A stretch of 64,000 nucleotides of DNA. It comes from CBDFLA01 sp965248915. GTDB taxonomy: Bacteria > Pseudomonadota > Alphaproteobacteria > M2410. The translations under genes and the position numbers were made by a program. The notes under the pieces are model-generated. The model saw only the letters and a program-made list of their open reading frames with translations. It was not told where the DNA came from and searched no databases. Positions 37,601-44,173 of the stretch are shown here, one piece after another. The DNA lies in contig OZ252216.1 in NCBI GenBank assembly GCA_965248915.1, forward strand, positions 1,922,001 through 1,986,000. Reading direction: 5' to 3'. The first letter of the stretch is position 1, and each line of letters opens with the position of its first letter.

Positions 37601-37856
37601 CATAGCTCAGAGACCGGGCAAGCTCCTTCAGCCGCTCATGACGGCTTTCAGTTGGTACAGTGGATGTTAGACCCTCGCTTTGGTAATAAGCCCATGCATT
37701 CGCAGGAGATACTAGGGGCGCTGACTCCATACGCACTGCTGGCATCTGCGTAGCGGATTGTGCCTGCGCGGCAATCCCTGTGAACAATAGTGGAAAGAAG
37801 GCGGAAACTACGACCCACGCCAACAGCCTTTGAAAAGAATTCCCTAACACTCTCAT
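31605..37856 (-). CDS. Giant exported RHS-repeat protein with transglutaminase-like N-domain and DUF4329/JAB-like C-terminal tip
   Basis: This protein has 2083 residues from ATG 37856, which follows AGAGGG and a good signal peptide (MRVLGNSFQRLLAWVVVSAFF); an in-frame ATG at 37922 is possible. Residues about 70-260 resemble a transglutaminase-like domain. His and Asp are present (HVWVRV, DFDPGFKP), but the nucleophile position reads GTAFDQAHL without Cys. Some 1100 residues of YD/RHS repeats (for example YDRVGRKTSSTRHDGKVVNSEYD) lead to the core motif YYYRSRFYSPALGRFLQVDP near residue 1840. The variable tip (about 1880-2083) contains YEFGGVVIKTENG and AVWHSHTDASQFSGQE, like DUF4329/JAB metal sites. 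It is probably a polymorphic toxin or cell-surface protein. Confidence 0.85.
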   Translation of the reverse strand: MRVLGNSFQRLLAWVVVSAFFPLLFTGIAAQAQSATQMPAVRMESAPLVSPANAWAYYQSEGLTSTVPTESRHERLKELARSLSYDPDIIYEHVRNHIEFEPMFGLLKGARGAHYDRYGTAFDQAHLMIELLREADDVEGTTFNPRFVFGTITITGKELGDWLAITDTGGTEDPADDVTNLTYAQAVLADGGIPATLTGGTSVTSAEVMHVWVRVNIGGADYDFDPGFKPHQIISGIDLGASMGFDLTAYRSSALAGSSSGSNYVKDINAGSIDTQMTNLSMALYSDLKVNHNDASLDEIIGGAEIIHDFSQHRHSSLPHQSTVYAVWSTHVPDSLRTEFAIQGIGFEQRFFVDNSFDKVIQLTTGAADPTTNQVGVNVWYGEPYSFLNALNPYATGSTTAGFGLNGFIDLHADHPYAAHNGTYQDQTVTKFFVHKYNVLRSWGRTGSALRDQLEMQAMMAWEVIPHIIWGNERQSAFYGVASQHKVMFEYSSAMHIAAQVLGSRVQHHHSLGVSTLDIESSISGNSASGSLTDRKALPLTLGSLLKQVEKPHLDHKRVWTPTNGTGEFGSANTAASNKFFHVSTASEFAAIQLSLTGYVGSGVYSAIQDYIDEGYTVVIPQTSSSSTIFAFNEASEDVAIVQVLGFFWGPDGYRITKGVGGGGTTPDEILKRITIDTSYSVAAAEETVGQLNIGLRSGDIQIVQPPRITIGEGGYPYSLSLQYIYDSQKVLPPGSTPLPDHDTYVDTEPWTSGWVHNWRGRANLITSADPIFGGTQVADAVGLIAGVFVANELNKSAPSVDDLMTAILTMEWWERSLAYNAWSIERNGTTMLFSRLPDGSFNSPKGTNATLTQFGPGWQNCFWTDPTGDHGKSVLIGTSVQVVYDDGARDTFDNVRENPFNHGCYNWYPYLTKTEHPNGVTVDVEYHNTGEYDRIVSTLGHSLTFHYHRSGSDCTPDWYDELWNGDCKWNNRITDSSGRTLDSSGPPTITDGQGNTMNLPLSTASGVLDLPMAGWRIGKFFLPSTPPNVGETNAFLELEYDDFGRVRALLDAEKNRTEFRLSGYRADVVDPTGSISSTYFNERGFPIRFTDPLGRTMTAIYDGVGRVVEGILPRGNKVIVKYDDWGNTTSVKQLSVDGVDSIEFKSHFSPVNSLYGVVYNKPAWIENGRNSRTDYTYFSGSGYLQHVDLPAIDTDGDSVPDTRPRTSITYNAWGQILTEVNPEGAVKKNYYDLVSGFLVQTVGDFGGLNLTTSFLHDSNGRGDVVSTTDPRGFVTNHSYDLLRRVTTVEPPIGANSSTNYDADGYLSAESKVRKSNGVVLQSTTYAYNARKLTHLIIDPAGNTTELLYDKAGRLDLLIDMEGRATKTVYDPSGQVVKVIKAWRHLFASGSVDILDCNPSVVVAVHPGSLQQCYVQNGYDENGNKVFTSDANGNTTTFNIDEFDRLVKITYPDSTFEQLTLDQEGNTTRVSHRNGLVVDYTFDAHNRKVSKLSDKSLQYGYDLMGRQTNVIDSQGFSISFTYDRVGRKTSSTRHDGKVVNSEYDANGNRIKIVHADGFYVTYAYDALNRVQDIYNQGNASPIASYVYDELSRQTNLTYRNGARIDSSYEVDNDLASLTNTFAQSYVSQSMAFNNLHQMISRATTGNLQFEWHSATNSTDTYAANSLNQYTSVSGAAITYDSNGNLVSDGVNSYSYDRENRLVAAATPLANVTYEYDPIGRRISKSVEGALTVYLHDGDEEIGEYDDMGNLLRRYIYGPSEDERVAMIDTHGDTLYYQLDQLGSTIALTDESGIVVEDYSYDEFGVSKSTVGQPFRFTGQRLDEETGLYYYRSRFYSPALGRFLQVDPVGYQDQTNLYAYVGNDPINRIDPSGAVGMPANGHFDICKGARSCTIIPGDAKISLAARLRIGIKIEIPNATSADEAVEIVRDWLMNFLKVKPGYAKYEFGGVVIKTENGMIATIRTDRDGSFVRATLGYRNGPTNWREGFTRLKPGVIAVWHSHTDASQFSGQETLGPGEVTLSNRRTPNDAIVDYSYGRERLYLINSEGGIFKFSRNDAPSYYTPKQLYNMRKTVSWAGEVTEVK

Positions 37857-37921
37857 TCGAATTGCCCTCTGTGAAATGCGTTGATCTACTAGCGGTAAAT
37901 GACCACCAACCCTGCAGATCA

Positions 37922-38212
37922 TCAGTTGATCGGATTTGCGCTGCTAACACATATGACCGGGCCAGGTGTATAGGTGTAGTAGGTGACCCCCGCCTCGATG
38001 TCGTCATTGGTGCCATAGAGCGTGTAGCCGCGGCCATCGGCATCAAATCCAGCGATGTCTGATTCACTTGATTGAAAAATTATCTGTCCGTCGAGATGGC
38101 ACAGCAGTCGGACCTCGTCCAAAACTGCATCCTGAGCTGACGCAGTAGTGGTGATTCCCAAGCCAAGCAAAGTGATGCCTGCCAATCTTAGAATACAGTT
38201 CTTTCTAATCAT
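37922..38212 (-). CDS. Small exported protein with conserved Cys pair, paralogue 1
   Basis: This 96-residue precursor has a clear signal peptide (MIRKNCILRLAGITLLGLGITTTASAQ) and a ~70-residue mature domain with two Cys, in VRLLCHLDG and PGPVICVSS, that could form a disulfide. The ending (YYTYTPGPVICV) resembles that of the next gene (YTTYVFAPGPVICV), so the two are paralogues. I know no named family. The stop overlaps the first possible RHS ATG as TGATG at 37920-37924. Coupling to the RHS gene suggests a chaperone, adaptor or co-secreted partner, which is an inference. Confidence 0.7.
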   Translation of the reverse strand: MIRKNCILRLAGITLLGLGITTTASAQDAVLDEVRLLCHLDGQIIFQSSESDIAGFDADGRGYTLYGTNDDIEAGVTYYTYTPGPVICVSSANPIN

Positions 38213-38281
38213 TGATCCGCTTTCCTCCGTTGTGTTTACAGACTGCCTACCCTGTTGCTCGTTCTCAGCAGTCCCATTGGG

Positions 38282-38611
38282 CTATTGAGGAGCTGGCCGG
38301 GTCACGCAAATAACTGGGCCCGGCGCAAATACATATGTCGTGTATCCTGTGACCGGATCAGTTGTTGCGTCTTGCAATTCAAAGCCATAGGTCTCGGCCT
38401 CGAACAAAGAAACATCTGGTTCGCTAGCCTCCAAGAGAACCTCGTCACCATCTTTACATTGCAGAAGCACGAGCTGAGACTCCGGACCCGGTTGAGCCAT
38501 AGCAACCGAAGTGACGGCGGCAATGCCAACCAGAGTCAGCGACGCCACACAAAGCGATCTCCAAAAATTGTTCGAATCAATGGTATTTGCATTTCTCATG
38601 TCGTGCCTCAT
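38282..38611 (-). CDS. Small exported protein with conserved Cys pair, paralogue 2
   Basis: This 109-residue precursor has a hydrophobic stretch (SLCVASLTLVGIAAVTSVAMAQ) acting as a signal peptide; a Met at codon 5 (38599) is an alternative start. The mature part, PGPESQLVLLQCKDGDEVLLEASEPDVSLFEAET and then GYTTYVFAPGPVICVTRP, parallels the 37922 gene. It has the same order of an LLC-DG motif, an ESD/EPD turn and a terminal PGPVICV. It lies 69 bases upstream of its paralogue and 22 bases downstream of the 929-residue array gene. No enzyme motif is seen. The pair looks like a duplicated module of this locus. Confidence 0.7.
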   Translation of the reverse strand: MRHDMRNANTIDSNNFWRSLCVASLTLVGIAAVTSVAMAQPGPESQLVLLQCKDGDEVLLEASEPDVSLFEAETYGFELQDATTDPVTGYTTYVFAPGPVICVTRPAPQ

Positions 38612-38633
38612 ATCGTATCGACCTTTCCAATCG

Positions 38634-41423
38634 TCACAGTCCGGGAAGAATCGTGACGGTTACAGTTGCGGTATCCGTACCACCATTGCCGTCTGAAATC
38701 GTGTATGTGAAGGTGTCTGTTCCCGGCACACCGGTGTGGGTGTATTTGAGTCTAGTGCCACCATTCTTGATCTGAACGGTTCCAAGAGAACCATTGGTCT
38801 TCCCGGTGATTGTCAATGGATCTCCGTCGGCGTCCGAGTCGTTTGCCCGTGGATTGAAAGTTCTTTGACCGCCATCAAACACGACAATTGAGTCGTTGTT
38901 GGCAACCGGTGGCGTATTTGGAGCCGATGCATTGACGGTCATGTTGACAGTCGCCGTGTCAGATCCACCATTTCCGTCCGAGATTGTGTAGGTGAAGCTG
39001 TCACTTCCCGTAAATCCAGCATTGGGGGTATAGGTCACATTTGACGCCGTAAACGTGGCCGATCCATTTGACCCTTGCGTAACGGCGGTTACCGTCAAGG
39101 GATCTCCATCGACATCGGTATCATTGTTACGCGGATTGAACGTTTTCGCGGAGTTTTGATCTGTACTTTGAGTATCATTGAGAGCGGTGGGATTGTCATT
39201 GACCGCACTCACATTCACTGAGACGGTTCCGGAATCTGCGCCGCCATTGCCGTCATCAATTGTATACGTGAAACTGTCCGAGCCATTCCAATTGATGTCG
39301 GGTGTGTAACTTAAATTTGTCCCAGTAAACGTGACCGATCCGTTTGTGCCCTGGGATACACCGGTAATGGTGAGGGCGTGGCCATTCGCATCGTTATCAT
39401 TGACCCTTGGATCCTGAGTCGTTGGCGTATCTTCCGGCAGATTCATTGTATCATCTGTTGCAACCGGAGGTGTATTCACAAAATTGACGGTCATTGACAC
39501 TGTCGCAGTGTCCGTTCCACCGTTGCCGTCACCAATCGTGTAAGTGAAACTATCGGAACCGGTAAATCCGGTGTTCGCCGTGTAGGTCACGTCGTTGGCT
39601 GTGAATGCAACCGCGCCACTCGTCCCCTGGGTCACACCAGTCACTGAAAGAACATCACCATCAACATCTGTGTCGTTCCCTCTTGGGTCGAACGAATGGG
39701 CCGTGTCTTGAGTTGCTGTCTCAGAATCGTCGAATGCAATCGGTGCGTCATTTAGTGGATTGACGGTCATGGTGACGGTTGCGGTCGCAGGTCCTCCGAC
39801 CGTGTCATCGATCGTGTAGGTGAACGTATCGGTTCCAGAAAAATCCGCGTTTGGAGTATAGGTGACGTCAGTCGCTGTATAGGCAACGGTGCCACTACTA
39901 CCTTGGGTCACGCCTGTGATACTGAAGGGATCGCTTTCTACATCACTGTCATTGACCATGGGATCGAACGTTGAACTCGAATCTTCGTCAACGCCTGACG
40001 TATCATCAACTGCCGTCGGAGCAGCATTGGGGGGCAGAATGGTAACATTGACTGTGGCCGTGTCGGTGCCTCCATTTCCATCACTTATAGAATAGGTAAA
40101 GGAATCGGCGCCTTGTCCGCCTGTACTTGTGTAGGTCAGCGAGGTCCCACCAACGATTGAAGCGGTACCATTTGCTCCGTTAGTCTTTGACGAGATCGTG
40201 AGTGTGTCACCGTCGCCATCTACATCATTTCCAAGCGGTGTGAAGGTGTAGTTCGTATTTTCAACAAGACTGATTGAATCGTCATATGCATTTGGAACCG
40301 TATTGGCTCCGCCAGAACCAGATGGTGGCGCATACACATACTCGCATCCATTGCCCGTAAAGGAATAGTAATCCTCCTTGAAGCCGCCTGTGTCGCAATG
40401 CCCGCCGTCAACAGACAGATGAACCGTCATATTAGAACTGTCGTAGGTGTAGTAGTAAACCTTGCCCGCGAGCTCAGCAGATCCTTCCGTATAAGGAGAT
40501 TGAATTGCGCCCGCAACATTGCGTGCCGTTGCTGGAGGCGCTACCGCTTGGACGGTCACGGAAACGGTTGCTGTAGATGTTCCGCCATTTCCGTCATCGA
40601 TTGTATAATCGAAAGAGTCCGAACCACTCCATCCCGTCGTCGGAGTGTAGGTGACAGATGTTGCTGTATATGACGCAGACCCGTTAGTCGGAGATGTCAC
40701 ACTTGTTACCGTGAGTGTATGCCCGTCTGCATCGTTGTCATTTACGCGAGGGTCAAACGTGTGACTTAGGTCCTCATCCATCGCGGCCACATCTGCGCTT
40801 GCGTTTGGAGCGGTGTTAACGAAGTCGTCATCCAGAATCGTGCCAATACCTTGAGCATCAGCAATTGTTGCACCGCCCGTAGGGTTGCTCAGGTCTAGGA
40901 AGAAAGTTTCATCGCTCTCGATTGTAGTTTCCGGAGCAACCGCAACAGAAACAGTCTTTATCGATTCACCTGACCCAAAGCTCAGCGTTCCCGATGTTGA
41001 TGTATAGTCGCTGCCCGCAAGCGCAGTATCGTCGGCGGTTGCAAAGTCGACTGTTACAGCTTGCACCGTGTCCCCGTTCCGCGTCACGGTAAATAAAAGC
41101 GGCGCACCTTCTAGAAGCGCCTGATCGTCGACCACAAAGTTTGGACCGGCAACCCCCGCCGTAACTTTTGAAACCCTATTTCCCGCCGGGTCATAGGTGT
41201 AGTCAACCGTCGATCCGTCTGGATAGGTGACTTTTGTCAAACGACCCAGCGTATCGTACTGATAGGTTTCTTGCGAATACGCGCCGGTCGTAAAACCCAG
41301 AAAACAAAAGCAAACAAGGAAAGTTGACTGGCGTGATAGCCGACTGGACAACCGCCCCAACAGGCACGAAGAACGACTACCGATTCCAAAACAGTTTGAT
41401 AAGATCGCTCTTTCTCTCAGCAT
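38634..41423 (-). CDS. Exported array protein: YD repeat, Calx-beta and seven cadherin/Ig-like repeats
   Basis: This 929-residue protein has a signal peptide near residues 30-50 (FLVCFCFLGFTTGAYSQ). RHS/YD repeats follow (YQYDTLGRLTKVTYPDG, VDYTYDPAGNR; residues 52-90), then a Calx-beta domain (about 93-200, ending GIGTILDDD). Seven ~90-residue Ig/cadherin-like repeats come next, each ending like SFTYTIDDGNGGTDTATV. A unique Cys-rich insert (about 300-378, GHCDTGGFKEDYYSFTGNGCEYVY) lies between repeats 1 and 2. The repeats carry Ca-binding-type DxDxD motifs. The protein ends directly after the last repeat, with no anchor. It starts the five-gene cluster. A surface adhesin or secretion partner role is plausible. 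Confidence 0.8.
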   Translation of the reverse strand: MLRERAILSNCFGIGSRSSCLLGRLSSRLSRQSTFLVCFCFLGFTTGAYSQETYQYDTLGRLTKVTYPDGSTVDYTYDPAGNRVSKVTAGVAGPNFVVDDQALLEGAPLLFTVTRNGDTVQAVTVDFATADDTALAGSDYTSTSGTLSFGSGESIKTVSVAVAPETTIESDETFFLDLSNPTGGATIADAQGIGTILDDDFVNTAPNASADVAAMDEDLSHTFDPRVNDNDADGHTLTVTSVTSPTNGSASYTATSVTYTPTTGWSGSDSFDYTIDDGNGGTSTATVSVTVQAVAPPATARNVAGAIQSPYTEGSAELAGKVYYYTYDSSNMTVHLSVDGGHCDTGGFKEDYYSFTGNGCEYVYAPPSGSGGANTVPNAYDDSISLVENTNYTFTPLGNDVDGDGDTLTISSKTNGANGTASIVGGTSLTYTSTGGQGADSFTYSISDGNGGTDTATVNVTILPPNAAPTAVDDTSGVDEDSSSTFDPMVNDSDVESDPFSITGVTQGSSGTVAYTATDVTYTPNADFSGTDTFTYTIDDTVGGPATATVTMTVNPLNDAPIAFDDSETATQDTAHSFDPRGNDTDVDGDVLSVTGVTQGTSGAVAFTANDVTYTANTGFTGSDSFTYTIGDGNGGTDTATVSMTVNFVNTPPVATDDTMNLPEDTPTTQDPRVNDNDANGHALTITGVSQGTNGSVTFTGTNLSYTPDINWNGSDSFTYTIDDGNGGADSGTVSVNVSAVNDNPTALNDTQSTDQNSAKTFNPRNNDTDVDGDPLTVTAVTQGSNGSATFTASNVTYTPNAGFTGSDSFTYTISDGNGGSDTATVNMTVNASAPNTPPVANNDSIVVFDGGQRTFNPRANDSDADGDPLTITGKTNGSLGTVQIKNGGTRLKYTHTGVPGTDTFTYTISDGNGGTDTATVTVTILPGL

Positions 41424-42061
41424 CGTCCTACCTCTCGTTCACACCGGACAAAAGACCGAGTCCATCCGCTCGCTGAAACGCCTGTTCAAAAGCGCCAACG
41501 GTCCCACAAATGATGTTTGGTATTAGGCTCAAGAGACAGAAAGTCCCTCAGACCCCACCTGGTACGCTGTTACTGAAACTCAGATTTCAAGGGTGGTGAT
41601 TTTGTCCGTACATTTCACGTTCAACCACACATATCTGCTCTTGTTAGTTGCGTGAGACTGTCACTCGATACAATCTGAGTCAATGGTTTTTCCCGACAAA
41701 CGATTATAACTATTCCAAACTACGACTCATAGGTAGCATTTCTCTCTCTAAACGAGATCTATAGTACTCATGATATTACTACCAACATTGCAGCCTGTGC
41801 GGTCGATCCGAGCAATAGTGAAGGATTGAAATACATCTCCAATTGCCATCACAAATTGGACGAACTGATTTTGAGAAACCCGCGCCACAGTAGTTCTCTG
41901 TATACTGAGTAGCACCATACGAACTACTTTCCTTTGGGTCGCAATAGGTGGCAGAAATGCCACTTTGCGGAGAACTTGGCGCTGACTACAATGAAAGCAA
42001 CGATGACGCATACATCTGAACACCGGCTATCTGTCGCTGTTGGCGTCATCTGGGAGGAGCA
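41424..42061. other. Intergenic region upstream of the RHS-associated cluster
   Basis: About 640 AT-richer bases should contain the promoter of the 929-residue gene on the minus strand. No convincing gene, RNA or repeat was found. The last bases (CTGGGAGGAGCA) form the ribosome binding site of the truncated gene at 42062. Confidence 0.45.
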
Positions 42062-42154
42062 ATGACTAATGATAATGTTGGGAAAACCGACGATAGCGTC
42101 AAACAAAAAGTATTCGAGAAACTGGACGCCGCGGTTTCGAAAGGCGATGTCACC
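42062..42154 (+). pseudogene. 5' fragment of a small gene cut by IS3 copy 1
   Basis: A start with a strong Shine-Dalgarno sequence (GGGAGGAG, two bases before ATG) opens 31 codons, MTNDNVGKTDDSVKQKVFEK then LDAAVSKGDVT. The frame runs straight into the left end of the insertion sequence and stops at 42170-42172. I do not recognise the protein. The sequence after the IS does not obviously continue it, so the rest of the gene has been lost or moved. Confidence 0.5.
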
Positions 42155-42220
42155 TGTCCTGCCCCCCTATAACTGCTCCACGAATTTTGTAGTATTCTAC
42201 GAACCTGTGGAGGTTTTGAG

Positions 42221-42508
42221 ATGGCAAGAAAGCGATATTCGGATGAGGATGTGTTGAATTTGCTGCGCCAGATTGAGCTCGGTTTGGCCTCGGGCAGCAG
42301 TGTCGCGACGGCCTGTCGATCGGCAGGTGTTAGCGATGCAACATATTATAACTGGCGCAAGAAGTACGGCGGCATGGGCAAATCCCAGCTTCAGGAGCTG
42401 AAGGGCCTTGAGAAAGAGAACAGCCGGTTGAAGCGGATTGTTGCTGACCTTGAGTTGGACAAGTTGATCCTGAGGGAAAGTCTTGATTACCTAAAGCCGA
42501 AGGTCTGA
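42221..42508 (+). CDS. IS3-family transposase OrfA, copy 1
   Basis: This 95-residue protein has a helix-turn-helix of the transposase_8 type (YSDEDVLNLLRQIELGLASG, then SVATACRSAGVSDATYYNWR), which binds the IS ends, and a C-terminal leucine-zipper-like helix (LKGLEKENSRLKRIVADLEL). The orfB frame is open in the -1 phase from 42487, overlapping the end of orfA, so an OrfAB fusion by -1 frameshifting is expected as in other IS3 elements. It is identical to the copy at 54612. Confidence 0.95.
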   Translation: MARKRYSDEDVLNLLRQIELGLASGSSVATACRSAGVSDATYYNWRKKYGGMGKSQLQELKGLEKENSRLKRIVADLELDKLILRESLDYLKPKV

Positions 42509-42540
42509 CGATTGCCGATCTGCGTCAGGCTGTAATCCAG

Positions 42541-43338
42541 GTGCGTCAGAAGTTCGGATCATCCGAGCGGCGGACGTGCAGAACGATCGGCGTGGCACGG
42601 TCCACACAGCGTTATGAGGCAACAGCGGAAGATGATGACAGCCTGCGGCTGGCATTGATCCGACTGGCAAAGCAGTACGGTCGTTATGGCTACAGGAAGA
42701 TTGCCGCACTGCTTCGCGTTGAAGGCTGGAAGGTCAATCACAAGAAGGTAGAAAGGCTTTGGAGAGAAGAAGGTCTCCAGATGCCTCAGCGACACAAGAA
42801 ACGCAAGCGGCTTTATCACAAGGATAGTTCGATCATCCGTCTCCGCCCGAAGTATCAGAACCATATCTGGAGCATCGACTTCGTCCATGACAAAATGACC
42901 AATGACAGGTCGTTCAAGATGCTCACCGTGCTGGACGAGTACACCCGTGAGGCCCTGTGCGTTGCAGTAAAGCCTCGAATGGGCAATGCAGAAGTTCTGG
43001 AGGCGCTTTACCCTCTCTTCCTGAAGCATGGGCGGCCAGAGTTCATCAGATCAGATAACGGTCCTGAGTTTATTGCGGCAAACTTCCAGACCTGGCTCAC
43101 CAAGGTCGGGGTCAAGCCAATCCGCATCTATCCCGGCTCTCCCTGGGAGAACGGTTACAACGAACGCTTCAACGGAACCCTGCGCAGGGAAGTTCTCAAT
43201 GCCGAATGGTTCACATCAATCAAACAGGCTCAGGTCGTGATCGAAACCTGGCTGAAACAGTACAATCATATCCGCCCTCATCAAGCCCTGAACATGCGGC
43301 CACCGGTGCCAGAAACTCTATTAGAAAGTGGTACATAA
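42541..43338 (+). CDS. IS3-family transposase OrfB, copy 1
   Basis: This 265-residue DDE integrase-core protein has the catalytic residues: Asp in WSIDFVHDKM, Asp in FIRSDNGPEF and Glu in ENGYNERFNGTLRRE. An HTH_21-like segment (RYGYRKIAALLRVEGWKVN) precedes the core. GTG 42541 is the first usual start codon, but in-frame sequence continues upstream (GLTIADLRQAVIQ) toward orfA, so the active protein is probably the OrfAB fusion. Codon 54 is Ile here and Phe in copy 2. The element looks active. Confidence 0.95.
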   Translation: MRQKFGSSERRTCRTIGVARSTQRYEATAEDDDSLRLALIRLAKQYGRYGYRKIAALLRVEGWKVNHKKVERLWREEGLQMPQRHKKRKRLYHKDSSIIRLRPKYQNHIWSIDFVHDKMTNDRSFKMLTVLDEYTREALCVAVKPRMGNAEVLEALYPLFLKHGRPEFIRSDNGPEFIAANFQTWLTKVGVKPIRIYPGSPWENGYNERFNGTLRREVLNAEWFTSIKQAQVVIETWLKQYNHIRPHQALNMRPPVPETLLESGT

Positions 43339-43353
43339 GATGGGGGCTTTACA

Positions 43354-43400
43354 GGTAGATCTCCCGCGCAAGAAGCTAAAGTCAGCTCTTGGCTAATAGC
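43354..43400. repeat. 47-bp repeat beside IS copy 1, inverted match at 59776-59822
   Basis: GGTAGATCTCCCGCGCAAGA begins exactly at the right end of IS copy 1. The full 47 bases match the reverse complement of 59776-59822 with two mismatches. Both copies encode in one frame the ending VDLPRKKLKSA(L/F)G-stop, so this may be the 3' tip of a duplicated short gene. It shows that the IS lies at a rearranged site. Confidence 0.75.
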
Positions 43401-43427
43401 GGCTTGTCTGGAACTTTGCGAATTCGT

Positions 43428-43450
43428 CAGCTTCTGACCCAAAGCGGACT
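43428..43450 (-). repeat. Dispersed GTCCGCTTTGGGTCA-AAGC element, copy 1
   Basis: On the minus strand it reads AGTCCGCTTTGGGTCAGAAG. Related sites occur at 60990-61013 and 63855-63880. The consensus GTCCGCTTT-GGGTC-AAAAGCGG is an imperfect hairpin. It is non-coding and probably a REP-like genome repeat. Confidence 0.5.
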
Positions 43451-43601
43451 AACAGCGCGCCTTGTTTTGGAAGTTGCAGTCGGAGGTTCCAAGTATCGAT
43501 CGGAGATCAAACCCGAAATAGGCAGGAATTTGAGCACGAAACTCCCTGCACTCAATTGGCTTCTCATATGCACCCAGCCGCGGCCTCCTTGACCCTCCCG
43601 T

Positions 43602-44063
43602 TTAGGAATCGTCGGGTGCTATGAGCTTAGAATATGTACTGCCAAGTACAAATCCGAAGACAATGTGCAGCATGAATGTCATCACTGGCGCCATCAGCCC
43701 CAACTTTAGGCCAAACAGACCTGCCCCACTCATCGGCATGGGAGCTAACATCATCGCGCCCCAAGCAACAATGCCAAGAACGATGCCTCTCTTGACTTGA
43801 GTGTTGCCGGGAAGCTTGTCATTCAAGACCGCAAACGCGCCGCCCCAGGCAACTGAACCGATCATGAAATGCATCACCCACCCGATCGCCAAATTGGGCT
43901 TCATGTTCATGTTCTGCGCAATCATGTCAGCCAGCATATGGACTGGATCGAGCTCGGGCATAACCCCCATCAGATTCTTCATCATCATGATGAGTGTCAA
44001 AACGACCGTCGCGGCAAACCCGGCAACGATCCCCTTGATAAGACGAGATCTATCAAAAGACAT
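43602..44063 (-). CDS. DUF6789-like membrane protein
   Basis: This 153-residue protein has four hydrophobic segments, about residues 8-30, 60-80, 90-110 and 120-145. It starts MSFDRSRLIKGIVAGFAATV and has the Met-rich character (MMMKNLMGVMPELDP, then GWVMHFMIGSVAWGGAF) of the DUF6789 family, which has no known function. Its start lies 110 bases downstream of the glutamate-synthase-like gene on the same strand, so the pair may be co-transcribed. It lies inside the segment bracketed by the two IS3 copies. The family call is from recall and moderately sure. Confidence 0.65.
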   Translation of the reverse strand: MSFDRSRLIKGIVAGFAATVVLTLIMMMKNLMGVMPELDPVHMLADMIAQNMNMKPNLAIGWVMHFMIGSVAWGGAFAVLNDKLPGNTQVKRGIVLGIVAWGAMMLAPMPMSGAGLFGLKLGLMAPVMTFMLHIVFGFVLGSTYSKLIAPDDS

Positions 44064-44173
44064 TTCTTGTTCCTCTCTTCTTGATGTCAGCCTGTTGATT
44101 GTTCGACGTTTTGCTCTCTGACTGACTTTGATTCTTCGCCCGATCTGTTAGTCGACATTCGCGTTTCACCCGA

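Larger units (their letters stand above)
42155..43353 (+). mobile_element. IS3-family insertion sequence (IS407-like group), copy 1
   Basis: This 1199-bp element runs from TGTCCTGCCCCCCTAT to ATGGGGGCTTTACA. Its ends form imperfect inverted repeats (TGTCCTGCCCCCCT and TGTAAAGCCCCCAT). It holds orfA and orfB. It matches copy 2 (54546-55744) except for one base visible through the proteins (A at 42700, T at 55091). The flanks (GTCACC and GGTAGA) show no target duplication, which is unusual for a fresh insertion and suggests later rearrangement. Confidence 0.93.
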
